DNA of 64,000 nt from NCBI GenBank assembly GCA_029571985.1, contig JAKQVC010000110.1, positions 1 through 64,000 of the forward strand. The letters are read 5' to 3'. How positions within the stretch are numbered: the stretch's first letter is position 1; every line of letters starts with the position of its first letter. Below, one piece after another: positions 16,218 through 25,380 of the stretch. The DNA comes from Bacteroidota bacterium. Its GTDB lineage: Bacteria; Bacteroidota; Bacteroidia; Chitinophagales; BACL12. The notes under the pieces were generated by a model that saw nothing but the letters and a program-made list of their open reading frames with translations, did no database searches and had not been told where the DNA came from. A program made the translations under genes and the position numbers.

Positions 16218-17170
16218 CTTTCTTCTGCTTCTTTTTTTATGTGTTCAAGAACCCTGTTGTGAATTGAGTGGACGATATAGTCGCTCCAGAGATTCCAATA
16301 AAATGCAGGGCGGATTTTTGAAATATACCAGGTTGTACCTTCTAATAATGTTGTGCCATCCGGTTGTGGTGTCAGGATAAACTGTCCGCGTTGCGATTCC
16401 CAGTATCCATCTAAATGTTTTGGTTGGATAGGATATGGACTTACTTCATGCATAGGTGCGGGATGTTCGATTACATCAAATGCCAGTTTGCGGGGTTCAT
16501 CCCAAACAGTAATTGGTTCTACGAAGGGGCCTGTAGAAAAATAACATTTCCGCACAGCGCCAACACCGGAGCCGTCGATAGTTGCGTGCGTCGGATAGGC
16601 GATTCCTGCATTAAAAATAAAGGAAGCCGGCTCGTCCAGTGTATCGAATTGCACAACTTGCTGCCAGACTTCTTCAGCCGATGCATGCACAATAATACTG
16701 GTAACAATTTTACGTTCGTTCGCACCCGACTGCACCATATGCTCGGCACCCATGAATATGGGCATTAATATGAACAGCCACCAAACTGATTGTAAACCGG
16801 AACTTTTAAATCCCTCAAAGTACACATACTTCGCAATTAAATATCCGAATAGGGTGCACACTATGCCAATGGGCATGGCCATTAATATACATATTAATCC
16901 ATCCAGCGCAAAAATCAGCAGTAAACCGGCATACACACATAAGGCTGCTATCGACACCCAGGCGAGGCTCAATTCATCGGAATACCTGTTTCGGGCATAT
17001 ATCACAGTGCTCGCATAACCCATTACAATGGGCAACACAATAAAAAGTCCGATAGCATAATCTGAAAACAATTGCAGACACATCCATGTGCACAGCGCTC
17101 CGAAAATCGGTACACCATAAATGCTCAGGAACTTTTGTGTTGAATAATTCTTTGTTTGTTCTTCTGACAT
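16214..17170 (-). CDS. Membrane-anchored SRPBCC (polyketide cyclase-like) protein
   Basis: A 318-residue protein. The N-terminal half has about five membrane segments (residues 17-34, 37-58, 68-88, 90-112 and 126-142), then a START-like SRPBCC domain (ERKIVTSIIVHASAEEVWQQVVQF; GVGAVRKCYFSTGPFVEPITVWDEPRKLAFDV; GTTLLEGTTWYISKIRP). SRPBCC domains bind hydrophobic ligands; the ligand is unknown. The TGA stop lies inside the repeat array. It is 28 bases downstream of the small membrane protein at 17199. Confidence 0.8.
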   Translation of the reverse strand: MSEEQTKNYSTQKFLSIYGVPIFGALCTWMCLQLFSDYAIGLFIVLPIVMGYASTVIYARNRYSDELSLAWVSIAALCVYAGLLLIFALDGLICILMAMPIGIVCTLFGYLIAKYVYFEGFKSSGLQSVWWLFILMPIFMGAEHMVQSGANERKIVTSIIVHASAEEVWQQVVQFDTLDEPASFIFNAGIAYPTHATIDGSGVGAVRKCYFSTGPFVEPITVWDEPRKLAFDVIEHPAPMHEVSPYPIQPKHLDGYWESQRGQFILTPQPDGTTLLEGTTWYISKIRPAFYWNLWSDYIVHSIHNRVLEHIKKEAEER

Positions 17171-17198
17171 ATACTTTTTTAAACTTAAACAAGGCGCA

Positions 17199-17885
17199 TC
17201 ATTGCAAAAAAATCACTAATAACAAAAATGAAACGGGTATTCCTATTGCAATATAAGTATCCTTTGAGTTGATTTTAAGTGCGGTTTTAACTTCCGGCTT
17301 TAACAATAAATATCCCAAACCCATCAATAAGCAAATGGCAGCTGTAAAAAGAACTGAATCATATTTGTTATGATAATAGGGGTTAGGCTTAAAAATGCCT
17401 ATAAACAACAAATAGCCAATATTTACGATACTCAATCCAAAATATATGACCAGTATATACCAACCGGCTTTTTTTAAGCGATACAGTAACAAACCTCCAA
17501 CGCCCATCACCAGCGAGGTTAACAATTTATACATTATGGTATCATCAAACCATGGGTAAATAACGTAACTCCAGCTCCATTCCCATAAAGCCGCCAGTAG
17601 CAATGGCACACTGATTGCGCAAATCAAAATCGCGATGCGTCGACTCATTCTTTTCGAGATTGCAAGGCGCTGTTCATGCCCGGGAATTGGCGCATCTAAC
17701 ACATCACTATTCAACATGGTAGCCGGAGCATGTTGCTTAGTTTTTTTCTTCAAAGCCAATTGTTCAGCAGCCATCAATTTTTCGAATACAGCAGCAATAT
17801 AGGTCTCAGGAATCTGCCGCTTCTGCAATTCGTTGCGTGCAACTTCAACTGCATCCTGAACATAATCTTCCGGTTTGAACAGCAC
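17199..17885 (-). CDS. Hypothetical membrane protein, start uncertain
   Basis: A 228-residue protein from a GTG at 17885. A soluble amphipathic N-terminal part (EDYVQDAVEVARNELQKR) is followed by four membrane segments. The frame continues upstream without a stop for 23 more codons, including YATWSDEDLCAVLFKPEDY, which resembles the conserved opening of similar Bacteroidota proteins. The only ATG there (17953) is in another frame; an in-frame CTG lies at 17948. So either a non-standard start or a small frameshift exists at the 5' end. It directly follows the TPR gene. Function unknown. Confidence 0.6.
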   Translation of the reverse strand: MLFKPEDYVQDAVEVARNELQKRQIPETYIAAVFEKLMAAEQLALKKKTKQHAPATMLNSDVLDAPIPGHEQRLAISKRMSRRIAILICAISVPLLLAALWEWSWSYVIYPWFDDTIMYKLLTSLVMGVGGLLLYRLKKAGWYILVIYFGLSIVNIGYLLFIGIFKPNPYYHNKYDSVLFTAAICLLMGLGYLLLKPEVKTALKINSKDTYIAIGIPVSFLLLVIFLQ

Positions 17886-17952
17886 GGCACATAAATCTTC
17901 ATCAGACCATGTGGCATATTTATCCCGAAGTTCAGACTTAGAATACAGTACA

Positions 17953-18900
17953 TTAATTCAGGCAATAGGTTTTATAGAGCTTCACCACCTCATCACCGTA
18001 CATTTGCGTAAATCCTTTTTCGAGTGCTTCCATAAACTGTTCGCAGGCCTTATCATTTTTACCCATCGCCACATAAATAAGTCCTTTATTGCGATAAGCC
18101 CATGAGTTGAGTGGATATAATTTTATACTCTGATTAATATCTTCCATCGCACCTTTGGTATCACCAATTTGCAGTTTACTGTAGCTGCGGTTGCTAAAGG
18201 CAAATGCATCAGCACCACCTTCTCCGGAACTTGCTTCCAGAATTTTATCAAAGCAAACAATAGCCCCTTTATGGTCACCCATATTTTGCAATTTGAAACC
18301 GATATTATTATAGATGTCAATATTAGTTGAATCAATTTCCAGCACGCGATAGAAATAATATAAAGTTGAATCGCCTTTACCGATTTCATCCATCACACCT
18401 CCTAAATTGATACATACACCAATATCATTTGAATCAATTTTATACGCCTCCATTAAATCTTCATAAGCCTCATCGAACCTTCTCACCATTGAAAAAGCGG
18501 CTGAACGGTTTACCAGCACCCGCAATTTAGCAGAATCATTCTGTGCATAATTATAGGCAAGGTTATGCCATTTAATACCTTCATCAAACGCGCTATATTC
18601 TACCAATAAAGTGCCTTTGGTGGTGCACAAATCGGAATTATTCGGAAACATATTCAGCCCAGCATCACAGGCATCAAGGCTTTCAATATACTTTTTAGCG
18701 CCTTGCAGGGCCAATGATCGCAGGATATATCCCCCCACATTGAGCGAGTCTGTTTTTATAGCTTTATCTGATAAACTGATAACCTCTCCATAATTGCCGG
18801 CGTTATACAAATCGGATAATGTGGAACTGATTTCATCTGCTGTTTGAGCGCTTACGGACAGGCAGCTTATAAGCCACAGGAGGGTGATGTATGCCTTCAT
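17953..18900 (-). CDS. Secreted TPR-repeat protein
   Basis: A 315-residue protein with a signal peptide MKAYITLLWLISCLSVSAQ followed by about seven tetratricopeptide repeats (for example NVGGYILRSLALQGAKKYIES, LRVLVNRSAAFSMVRRFDEA, DIYNNIGFKLQNMGDHKGAI and SWAYRNKGLIYVAMGKNDKA). TPRs mediate protein contacts, here in the periplasm; the partner is unknown. A TATATTTG promoter element lies 18 bases before the ATG. It probably heads a leftward operon with the two membrane-protein genes. Confidence 0.85.
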   Translation of the reverse strand: MKAYITLLWLISCLSVSAQTADEISSTLSDLYNAGNYGEVISLSDKAIKTDSLNVGGYILRSLALQGAKKYIESLDACDAGLNMFPNNSDLCTTKGTLLVEYSAFDEGIKWHNLAYNYAQNDSAKLRVLVNRSAAFSMVRRFDEAYEDLMEAYKIDSNDIGVCINLGGVMDEIGKGDSTLYYFYRVLEIDSTNIDIYNNIGFKLQNMGDHKGAIVCFDKILEASSGEGGADAFAFSNRSYSKLQIGDTKGAMEDINQSIKLYPLNSWAYRNKGLIYVAMGKNDKACEQFMEALEKGFTQMYGDEVVKLYKTYCLN

Positions 18901-18918
18901 TATAGGTTATTTACCCAT

Positions 18919-18926
18919 CAAATATA
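18919..18926 (-). promoter_or_regulatory. -7 element (TATATTTG) for the TPR gene operon
   Basis: The minus strand reads TATATTTG, 18 bases before the ATG at 18900. No TTG at the expected upstream spacing. Confidence 0.5.
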
Positions 18927-19199
18927 CCTTATTTTGGATTTAATTTTAAATAACTGTTTTTAAAAAAGTTAATCCGGACTTTTAGATTGGTATATCATTT
19001 TATCTACCTTGAAGAATGCAGGCATTATTTAATTTTAATATCCGATATTCATGTATACATGTTCAATCTAATTATTATTAAGGGCGCAGAACATACATAA
19101 CACCAAATAGAATTATAATTTGAGGGATGCAAAAGGGTTAATTTTCATGATCAAATATTTCCAAACATATCTATTCAAGATTCAATAAATTAGGATAAA
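18927..19199. other. AT-rich intergenic region without a gene
   Basis: These 273 bases are very AT-rich and full of stops in all frames. I see no gene or strong hairpin. It marks the left edge of the copper genes, where base composition becomes visibly more GC-rich. Confidence 0.6.
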
Positions 19200-21410
19200 C
19201 TAATAATTCAGCCTCAACCCAGCGCCCCAACCCATGTCGCTGTCGTAATGGGCGGAGAACGATGTGTTTCGGGACAATGTGTAACTCAACCCACTCATAT
19301 ATTCCAGATCGCTATTCACCATAAGATGCATCCGCAATCGCGGTGTAAGCGGAATATCGTCACGCCTCAACTGTATCCGTACATTGCCATCAGTATACAC
19401 TTCCGCCTGCATCTCCACCAGCATCGGTAGCAAATAAGTAAAACCTGCGCTTAATAATGCACGGTCATTCTTGGTATTGGTCTGACCAAAAAGATTCGTT
19501 TCCTTTTCATCATCACCTGTGTCGCGATAGCGCCAGTCGTAACCCACCAAAGGCATGAACCATTGCATCACACCAAAATATCTTCCGAGGTGCAATTCGG
19601 TTTCATACCCATGATGATCACTGTATCCGAGACGCCATTCGGCACCGAGCGACCAGCGCGTATTTTGTAATGCGAGCATGCCATCATTACCGTTCGTTGC
19701 AAAATCATTGCTGAACATCAGATGCAGGGCGCGGTCGTCGCGATACAGTTTGCGGAGTGCTTTATCCGGATCCGGAATGAGTGGATTTTGCGGTTGATCG
19801 GCGTATGTAAAAACTCTGCCCATGCCGCTCATCATATGATATAGAATATGACAGTGGAAATACCAGTCGCCCTCCACATTGGCGAGGAATTCGATGGTAT
19901 CGGTTTCCATGGGCATGATGTCGAGCACATTTTTTAATGGGGCGTATTCACCCTGACCATTCAGCACCCTGAAATCATGACCGTGTAAATGCATGGGATG
20001 GCGCATCATGGAAGCGTTATAGATGACCATGCGCACGATCTCGCCTTTGTGGATGAGAATTTTATCTTCTTCCGACAACACACGTCCGTCCATGCTCCAC
20101 ACGTAGCGCGACATATTACCCGTGAGTGTAAAACGCAATTCTTTTATCGGTGCATCGGCAGGTAAATTGGTCGGTTCCACTGCACGCAGCATGGCATAAT
20201 TCAAGGTGATGGGCACACCGGATGTCACTGCTGTGTGTCCAATGTGTTCACTGTGGGCGGATGCGGGGCGTTGATAGGTGCCGGGCGACATTTCGGGATA
20301 CATCACGGCATTCATGTCCATTTGCTTCAAACTCATGTGCATGCCCATGTCGTCCATTTCACCATTCATGCGCATCATATCATTCATCATTTGCATGCCG
20401 TCGAAATACGTGAGTGTGGGCCAGCGAAATGCCGGAATGGTGTCGCCGCTGCCCAGATACACAGAAGTGGTGCGCGTGCGGTCCTCCGATTGGATGAGCA
20501 GCTCATAGGTATGTCCATGCGGCACATCCACAACAATATCATACGTTTCAGAAACGGCGATCAGCATACGATCCACCTGTACCGGTTCTACGTCATTGCC
20601 ATCGTTGGCCACCACTTCCAGCGGACCACCGGAATACGAGATCCAAAAATAAGTTGAGGCGCCGCCGTTGGCTATGCGAAAACGTATACGGCCGTGCGCA
20701 TCGGGTATACTTTGTATCTCGCTGCCATTCGTCAACACGCGATCATACGCCACATCACTCACATCCATAGCGGCCATGCGTTTCCATTCGTTCTCCACTT
20801 TTATTCCGAATGCATCCGCGCCGATAGCTTCCGAATAACTCTGCACAGATCCTTTTTTAATAGCGAACCAATCCGTGCCGTTGCGCAACATGTGATGCAC
20901 TTGTTCAGGTCGGATATTCGTCCAATCGCTTATGATCAACGGAACAGTAGGCAGATTATCGATACTGTTTCTTAGGGAAGGATCTGTTGAACGCTTATTA
21001 AAAATGACCATGCCATACATACCGATCTGTTCCTGCAAACCGGAATGGCTGTGATACCAGTGCGTACCGTTCTGGATCACCGGAAAGCGATACACATAAC
21101 GTTCACCGGGAGCAATTGGCATTTGTGTTAGATAGGGCACACCATCTTCGCGGTTCGGGAGAAACACACCATGCCAATGCAGCGATGTACTTTCTTTTAG
21201 ATGATTAAACACCACCACTTCTGCCGTATCCCCTTCAGTAAAGGTGAGTACGGGCATGGGTATCTGCCCATTCACGGCAATGGCGGGGCACTCTTTGCCG
21301 GTGTAATTCACAACCGTATCGCGCACGTGCAATTCATAGCGAACTACTTTTTGCGCTGAAACCAGTGGTGCCATCGACACCCATATGGCGAGCAGGATGA
21401 TGTTCCGCAT
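19200..21410 (-). CDS. Multicopper oxidase fused to an outer-membrane barrel-like C-terminal domain
   Basis: A 736-residue protein with a signal peptide (MRNIILLAIWVSMAPLVSAQ). The oxidase part has all copper-site motifs: HWH (78-80), HSH (120-122), HPMHLHGH, and HCHILYHMM near residues 519-527. A Met-rich stretch (MQMMNDMMRMNGEMDDMGMH) resembles the copper-binding segment of CopA/PcoA oxidases. From about residue 555 the sequence changes to alternating strands (ALHLMFSNDF, WSLGAEWRLGYSDH, ... GAGLRLNY) ending in an aromatic residue, like a CopB/PcoB barrel. It probably oxidises Cu(I) or other metals outside the cytoplasm. The DUF3347 gene lies 15 bases upstream in the same direction. Confidence 0.85.
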   Translation of the reverse strand: MRNIILLAIWVSMAPLVSAQKVVRYELHVRDTVVNYTGKECPAIAVNGQIPMPVLTFTEGDTAEVVVFNHLKESTSLHWHGVFLPNREDGVPYLTQMPIAPGERYVYRFPVIQNGTHWYHSHSGLQEQIGMYGMVIFNKRSTDPSLRNSIDNLPTVPLIISDWTNIRPEQVHHMLRNGTDWFAIKKGSVQSYSEAIGADAFGIKVENEWKRMAAMDVSDVAYDRVLTNGSEIQSIPDAHGRIRFRIANGGASTYFWISYSGGPLEVVANDGNDVEPVQVDRMLIAVSETYDIVVDVPHGHTYELLIQSEDRTRTTSVYLGSGDTIPAFRWPTLTYFDGMQMMNDMMRMNGEMDDMGMHMSLKQMDMNAVMYPEMSPGTYQRPASAHSEHIGHTAVTSGVPITLNYAMLRAVEPTNLPADAPIKELRFTLTGNMSRYVWSMDGRVLSEEDKILIHKGEIVRMVIYNASMMRHPMHLHGHDFRVLNGQGEYAPLKNVLDIMPMETDTIEFLANVEGDWYFHCHILYHMMSGMGRVFTYADQPQNPLIPDPDKALRKLYRDDRALHLMFSNDFATNGNDGMLALQNTRWSLGAEWRLGYSDHHGYETELHLGRYFGVMQWFMPLVGYDWRYRDTGDDEKETNLFGQTNTKNDRALLSAGFTYLLPMLVEMQAEVYTDGNVRIQLRRDDIPLTPRLRMHLMVNSDLEYMSGLSYTLSRNTSFSAHYDSDMGWGAGLRLNY

Positions 21411-21425
21411 ACTTTCCTTTTTGAG

Positions 21426-21896
21426 TTAATCTTTCATTTCTTTCACACTTCCGCAGGTGAGCATGGATGCTCCATAGTACGGATTCTCAATAATTTTTTC
21501 TCTGCTTACCCAGTACGCTTTTCGCATTGGGCAATACTGATAATAGTAAGTGCCACTGAGTGCATCGGATGCTTTTACCAGTTCCCAGATCGCAGGTGAT
21601 ATATTCGCGAATGCCTGGCGCTGCTTTTCAATGTCGCGGGTATCGGCGATGGTATGTGCGCTGCCCATAAGCACTTCGTACTGCTCTGTGCAGATCTTTT
21701 TCTCAGCTTTCGAGAGATCTTCTGTAACATGCAAAGCCGCTTTCAGCAATGCACCGGATCGTTGCGCTGCATCACTATCTCCTGCAATCAACGCATCCTT
21801 TATTGCAAGATAATGATTGATAATACGTTCAGCACCCTGTGCATGCAATTGTGTGGACAGAATTAATAGTAAAGCAATTACAGTTAATTTTTTCAT
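21426..21896 (-). CDS. DUF3347 family secreted protein (metal-associated)
   Basis: A 156-residue protein with a signal peptide MKKLTVIALLLILSTQLHAQ. It carries the DUF3347 signature: HYLAIKDALIAGDSDAAQ near the start and, at the end, YYQYCPMRKAYWVSRE plus NPYYGASMLTCGSVKE. The paired Cys, Met and Tyr residues are suited to binding a soft metal. In Bacteroidota this domain often occurs with CusAB- or CopA-type copper systems, as here, between the multicopper oxidase and the CopZ-like gene. Confidence 0.9.
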   Translation of the reverse strand: MKKLTVIALLLILSTQLHAQGAERIINHYLAIKDALIAGDSDAAQRSGALLKAALHVTEDLSKAEKKICTEQYEVLMGSAHTIADTRDIEKQRQAFANISPAIWELVKASDALSGTYYYQYCPMRKAYWVSREKIIENPYYGASMLTCGSVKEMKD

Positions 21897-21904
21897 GCTC
21901 TTAA

Positions 21905-22150
21905 TTATTTAATTGGTTCGATATTAAATCCTGCTTTTTGCACGGCGGCGATCACTTCTTGTTCGGTGATACCTTCGGAATGAACCGACAGGATCTTGTC
22001 TTTACTCAGCGTGTCCACCTGCCAGTGGCAAATACCATCTGCCTGGTCGAGCACGTTGGTTACACGGGCTACACAGCCGCTGCAATTAATGTTGGTCTTG
22101 AATGTGTATACAGTTGCTTCACTGTGCATTGTCTTTTCCATAATTGTCAT
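21905..22150 (-). CDS. CopZ-like heavy-metal-associated domain protein
   Basis: An 81-residue cytoplasmic protein consisting of one HMA ferredoxin-like domain. The metal site is NCSGCV with C23 and C26, and the usual final GFNIEPI follows. It probably carries Cu(I) to the CopA ATPase encoded upstream. Three closely spaced ATG codons (22150, 22141 and 22129) could each be the start. There are 8 bases between its stop and the start of the DUF3347 gene. Confidence 0.85.
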   Translation of the reverse strand: MTIMEKTMHSEATVYTFKTNINCSGCVARVTNVLDQADGICHWQVDTLSKDKILSVHSEGITEQEVIAAVQKAGFNIEPIK

Positions 22151-22221
22151 TTTTTATATTACAAAGTTGAGGTGCGTTTGCATAGGAAGTGTTACACCAT
22201 TTTGGAAACGTGTTATAACAT

Positions 22222-24663
22222 TTACGGGTGTGAAGCGGTCCATTTCAGGCGTAAACTATTGCTCACCACACTCACACTGCTGAGCGCCATGGCTGCACCA
22301 GCGATCATCGGATTGAGCAGGAAACCGGTAAAGGGATACAACACACCTGCGGCAATTGGTATACCAATGATATTATATATAAATGCCCAGAATAAATTCT
22401 GACGGATCGCGGCCACTGTTTTGCGCGACAGATATATAGCTGCAGGCAATTTCATCAGATCAGAAGTAATCAGCGTGATCCTGGCCACATCAAGTGCAAT
22501 GTCGCTGCCTTTGCCCACGGCAATGCTCACATCAGCCTGTGCCAATGCGGTAGTGTCATTGATGCCATCACCTACCATGGCTACCACTTTGCCCTTTTGT
22601 TGCAATGTGCGGATATAGGCTGCCTTATCCTGCGGCAACATATCGGCTACCACATGCTGTATGCCTGCCTGCTGTGCGATGGCTTGTGCAGAGCGCTGAT
22701 TATCACCGGTGAGCATATAGACAGCGATATGCATATCCTGCAAAGCTGAGATCGCTGCTGCGGATGTAGATTTAATGGTATCGGTCACTGCCACCGCTGC
22801 GCGCGCCACTTTTTCGTCGGCAAACCATACCAGCGTTTTGGCTTGTTCCTGCCATAGGGATGCCTTACTTTGTAATTGTTCAGGAATATCAATATGATTT
22901 TCACGCAGCAAGGCTATATTACCTGCATAAAACCACCTGTTGCCATAGGTGCCTTTCACACCTCGTCCGCTGATATTCTCAAAATCTGCAATGACAACTG
23001 ATGCAGTTCCCTGTAGATGTTCAACAACGGCAGCCGCCAGCGGATGCGCTGATTGTTTTTCCAATGTATAAAAAATCGTTTGCAGGGAGCCATCCGCATT
23101 GAGCCACATGATATCCGTCACACGCGGCCGGCCTTCCGTGATCGTTCCTGTTTTATCGAGCACAATGGTATCGATCTCGCGCGCACGCTCCAAACTTTCG
23201 GCATCTTTAATGAGCATGCCTTGTGCCGCGCCTTTTCCTACACCTACCATAATGGCTGTGGGTGTAGCTAATCCAAGTGCACAAGGACAAGCAATCACCA
23301 ACACGGTTACCAGTGCGAGCAAACCTTGGGTAATACCATTTTCACCGCCAAATAACCACCAGGCTGCTGCTGATAAAATGGCGATGATAATGACGATCGG
23401 CACAAATATTCCTGCGATGCGATCCACCTGTTTTTGCACCGGTGGTTTGCTGCCCTGTGCCTCCTGCACGGTTCGGATAATCTGCGCGAGCATGGTCTCA
23501 CTGCCTGTTTGTGTTACTGAAAATTGAAAACTGCCATTGCCATTGATGGTGCCGGCAAATACTTTTTCTTCAGCGCGTTTATGTAAAGGTACCGGTTCGC
23601 CGGTGAGCATGCTTTCATCCACGTACGACTCCCCTGTTTGCACTATGCCGTCCAGCGGAATTTTATCACCCGGACGAACCAATAAGGTATCACCTTTTTT
23701 CACCTGCTCAATCGGCATTTCTAATACATGTCCGCCTGCATGTACAATATGCACGGTCTTAGATTGCAGTCCAATGAGTTTGCGGATGGCTGATGCTGTA
23801 TTTCCTTTCGCGCGTTCTTCCAGCATTTTTCCCACAAGAATAAATGCAATTACCACAGATGCTGCTTCAAAATAAACGTGTGCGTGCAAACCACGTTCTT
23901 GCCAGAAATTTGGCATCAGCGTATTGAATACACTAAATACATACGATACACCGGTACTCAATGCAACCAATGTATCCATATTCGCGCGGCGATGGCGTGC
24001 CTGTTTCCATGCATGGATGAAAAAATCTTTTCCGAACCACAACAACACCGGCGTACTTAACAGCCACATAATATAATTGGCGTATGGCATATACATAAAG
24101 AACATACCGATTATCACTGTAGGGATGGACAAGGCGACTGCTCCGATTGTGCGTGTGCGAAGTGCGATGTATGATTGATGTTGAAGATCTTCCAGAGTAG
24201 CTTGTGTATCCGCTTCTGTAACCACCAGATCGTAACCGATGGACTGCACGGCTGCGCGCAGCTTTTCGGGATCGGTGATGGTGGGAATATATTCCACCTG
24301 CAGCGTGCCTGCCGCAAAATTCACGGCCGACTGCACCACACCGGGTTGCGCCTGCACCATGGATTCTACGCTGATGGCGCAGGAGGCACAGGTCATCTGT
24401 AATACAGGAATGTTCTTTGTTACTGTGGTAATGTAGTAACCCAGTCCGCGCACTGTATGCACAGCTTTGGGTATTACCTTCATTGCATCATCTGTAATGA
24501 TGAGTGCTCGTCGATTATTCAGTTCCACCTTGAGGCTGGTAATGCCCTGCACCTTGTGCAGACCTTTATCAATGATAAGTGAACAATGTTCACTTTCCAT
24601 GCCTTCGATAGGCAGTATAAAGGGGTTTTCGTTTGCGTTTGCCATAACAGTATCTTTTACCAT
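22222..24663 (-). CDS. copA: Copper-translocating P1B-type ATPase CopA
   Basis: An 813-residue ATPase. The first N-terminal HMA-like domain (about residues 14-80) has GMESEHC in place of the CXXC loop. The second has MTCASCA with C92 and C95. The membrane CPC motif lies in IACPCALGLATPT, the phosphorylation site in DKTGTITEGRP, followed by the HP motif (SAHPLA) and GDGINDTTALAQAD. It exports Cu(I) from the cytoplasm. The ATG at 24645 (MANANENPF) is an alternative start. It is encoded 61 bases downstream of the AraC gene and upstream of the chaperone. Confidence 0.95.
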   Translation of the reverse strand: MVKDTVMANANENPFILPIEGMESEHCSLIIDKGLHKVQGITSLKVELNNRRALIITDDAMKVIPKAVHTVRGLGYYITTVTKNIPVLQMTCASCAISVESMVQAQPGVVQSAVNFAAGTLQVEYIPTITDPEKLRAAVQSIGYDLVVTEADTQATLEDLQHQSYIALRTRTIGAVALSIPTVIIGMFFMYMPYANYIMWLLSTPVLLWFGKDFFIHAWKQARHRRANMDTLVALSTGVSYVFSVFNTLMPNFWQERGLHAHVYFEAASVVIAFILVGKMLEERAKGNTASAIRKLIGLQSKTVHIVHAGGHVLEMPIEQVKKGDTLLVRPGDKIPLDGIVQTGESYVDESMLTGEPVPLHKRAEEKVFAGTINGNGSFQFSVTQTGSETMLAQIIRTVQEAQGSKPPVQKQVDRIAGIFVPIVIIIAILSAAAWWLFGGENGITQGLLALVTVLVIACPCALGLATPTAIMVGVGKGAAQGMLIKDAESLERAREIDTIVLDKTGTITEGRPRVTDIMWLNADGSLQTIFYTLEKQSAHPLAAAVVEHLQGTASVVIADFENISGRGVKGTYGNRWFYAGNIALLRENHIDIPEQLQSKASLWQEQAKTLVWFADEKVARAAVAVTDTIKSTSAAAISALQDMHIAVYMLTGDNQRSAQAIAQQAGIQHVVADMLPQDKAAYIRTLQQKGKVVAMVGDGINDTTALAQADVSIAVGKGSDIALDVARITLITSDLMKLPAAIYLSRKTVAAIRQNLFWAFIYNIIGIPIAAGVLYPFTGFLLNPMIAGAAMALSSVSVVSNSLRLKWTASHP

Positions 24664-24724
24664 ACAAAGCTGCAGCGAAACGAGTCGCTGACTGTTACAG
24701 GATTTTGTATAAGACTTATAAGAT

Positions 24725-25264
24725 TTACACCTCGTCGAGCGGTGTACGGCGGGCGCCCTGTAACTGGCGGAACTGGGTTGGTGTCAGGCCGGTCACCTTT
24801 TTGAACTGGCTGCTGAGATACGCCACAGAGGAGTAATTCAAACGAAAAGCGATCTCGCTCAATGATAATTCATCATATACCAATAATTCTTTCACACGTT
24901 CGATCTTTTGCGCGATGAAATATTTTTCGATGGTGGTGCCTTCTGCGGCGGAGAAAAGATTGCTGAGGTAATGATAATCTTGGTGCAACTCGTTGCTCAA
25001 CAATTGCGAGAGGTTAGTTTCGAGTTCGCCATCTTTGGTATGAACCAGATCCACGATAATAGTTTTGATGCGTTCGATGATGCGCGACTTTTTATCGTCG
25101 ATCAGAGCAAAGCCAAAATTGCGGAGGGCAGTGTCGATTCGCACTTTATCCTCGGCAAACAGCTCTCCCTGCAGCTCCACTTCTCCTAACTCAACATGCA
25201 CAGGAGGAAATCCCAGGTGTTCCAACTCGCGGGTAACCACCAGTTTGCAGCGGTTGCATACCAT
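24725..25264 (-). CDS. AraC-type transcriptional regulator with Cys-rich N-terminus
   Basis: A 179-residue protein. The C-terminal domain is an AraC helix-turn-helix pair (YDELSLSEIAFRLNYSSVAYLSSQFKKVTGLTP). The N-terminus MVCNRCKLVV carries CNRC, and a region near 35-80 (RNFGFALIDDKKSRIIERIK) recalls HMA-fused regulators common next to Bacteroidota copper genes. The frame runs upstream in phase: LKLYIRNMVCNRC, with a CTG at 25285 exactly where homologs I remember have ATG. The real start may therefore be that CTG. It is likely the copper-responsive regulator of this island. Confidence 0.85.
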   Translation of the reverse strand: MVCNRCKLVVTRELEHLGFPPVHVELGEVELQGELFAEDKVRIDTALRNFGFALIDDKKSRIIERIKTIIVDLVHTKDGELETNLSQLLSNELHQDYHYLSNLFSAAEGTTIEKYFIAQKIERVKELLVYDELSLSEIAFRLNYSSVAYLSSQFKKVTGLTPTQFRQLQGARRTPLDEV

Positions 25265-25380
25265 ATTGCGGATGTAGAGTTTCAGGTATGGGTTTTTATT
25301 GCATTCTGACCTTAGCTAACAAAACAAAACAAACACAGGTTCCGCACCTCGCTGTTAAAACCAACACATTCTAACCTCCA

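Noticed and set aside
20235-20657. His-rich plus-strand frame that looks metal-binding
   Set aside because: It is the antisense of Met codons (CAT from ATG) of the multicopper oxidase Met-rich region.
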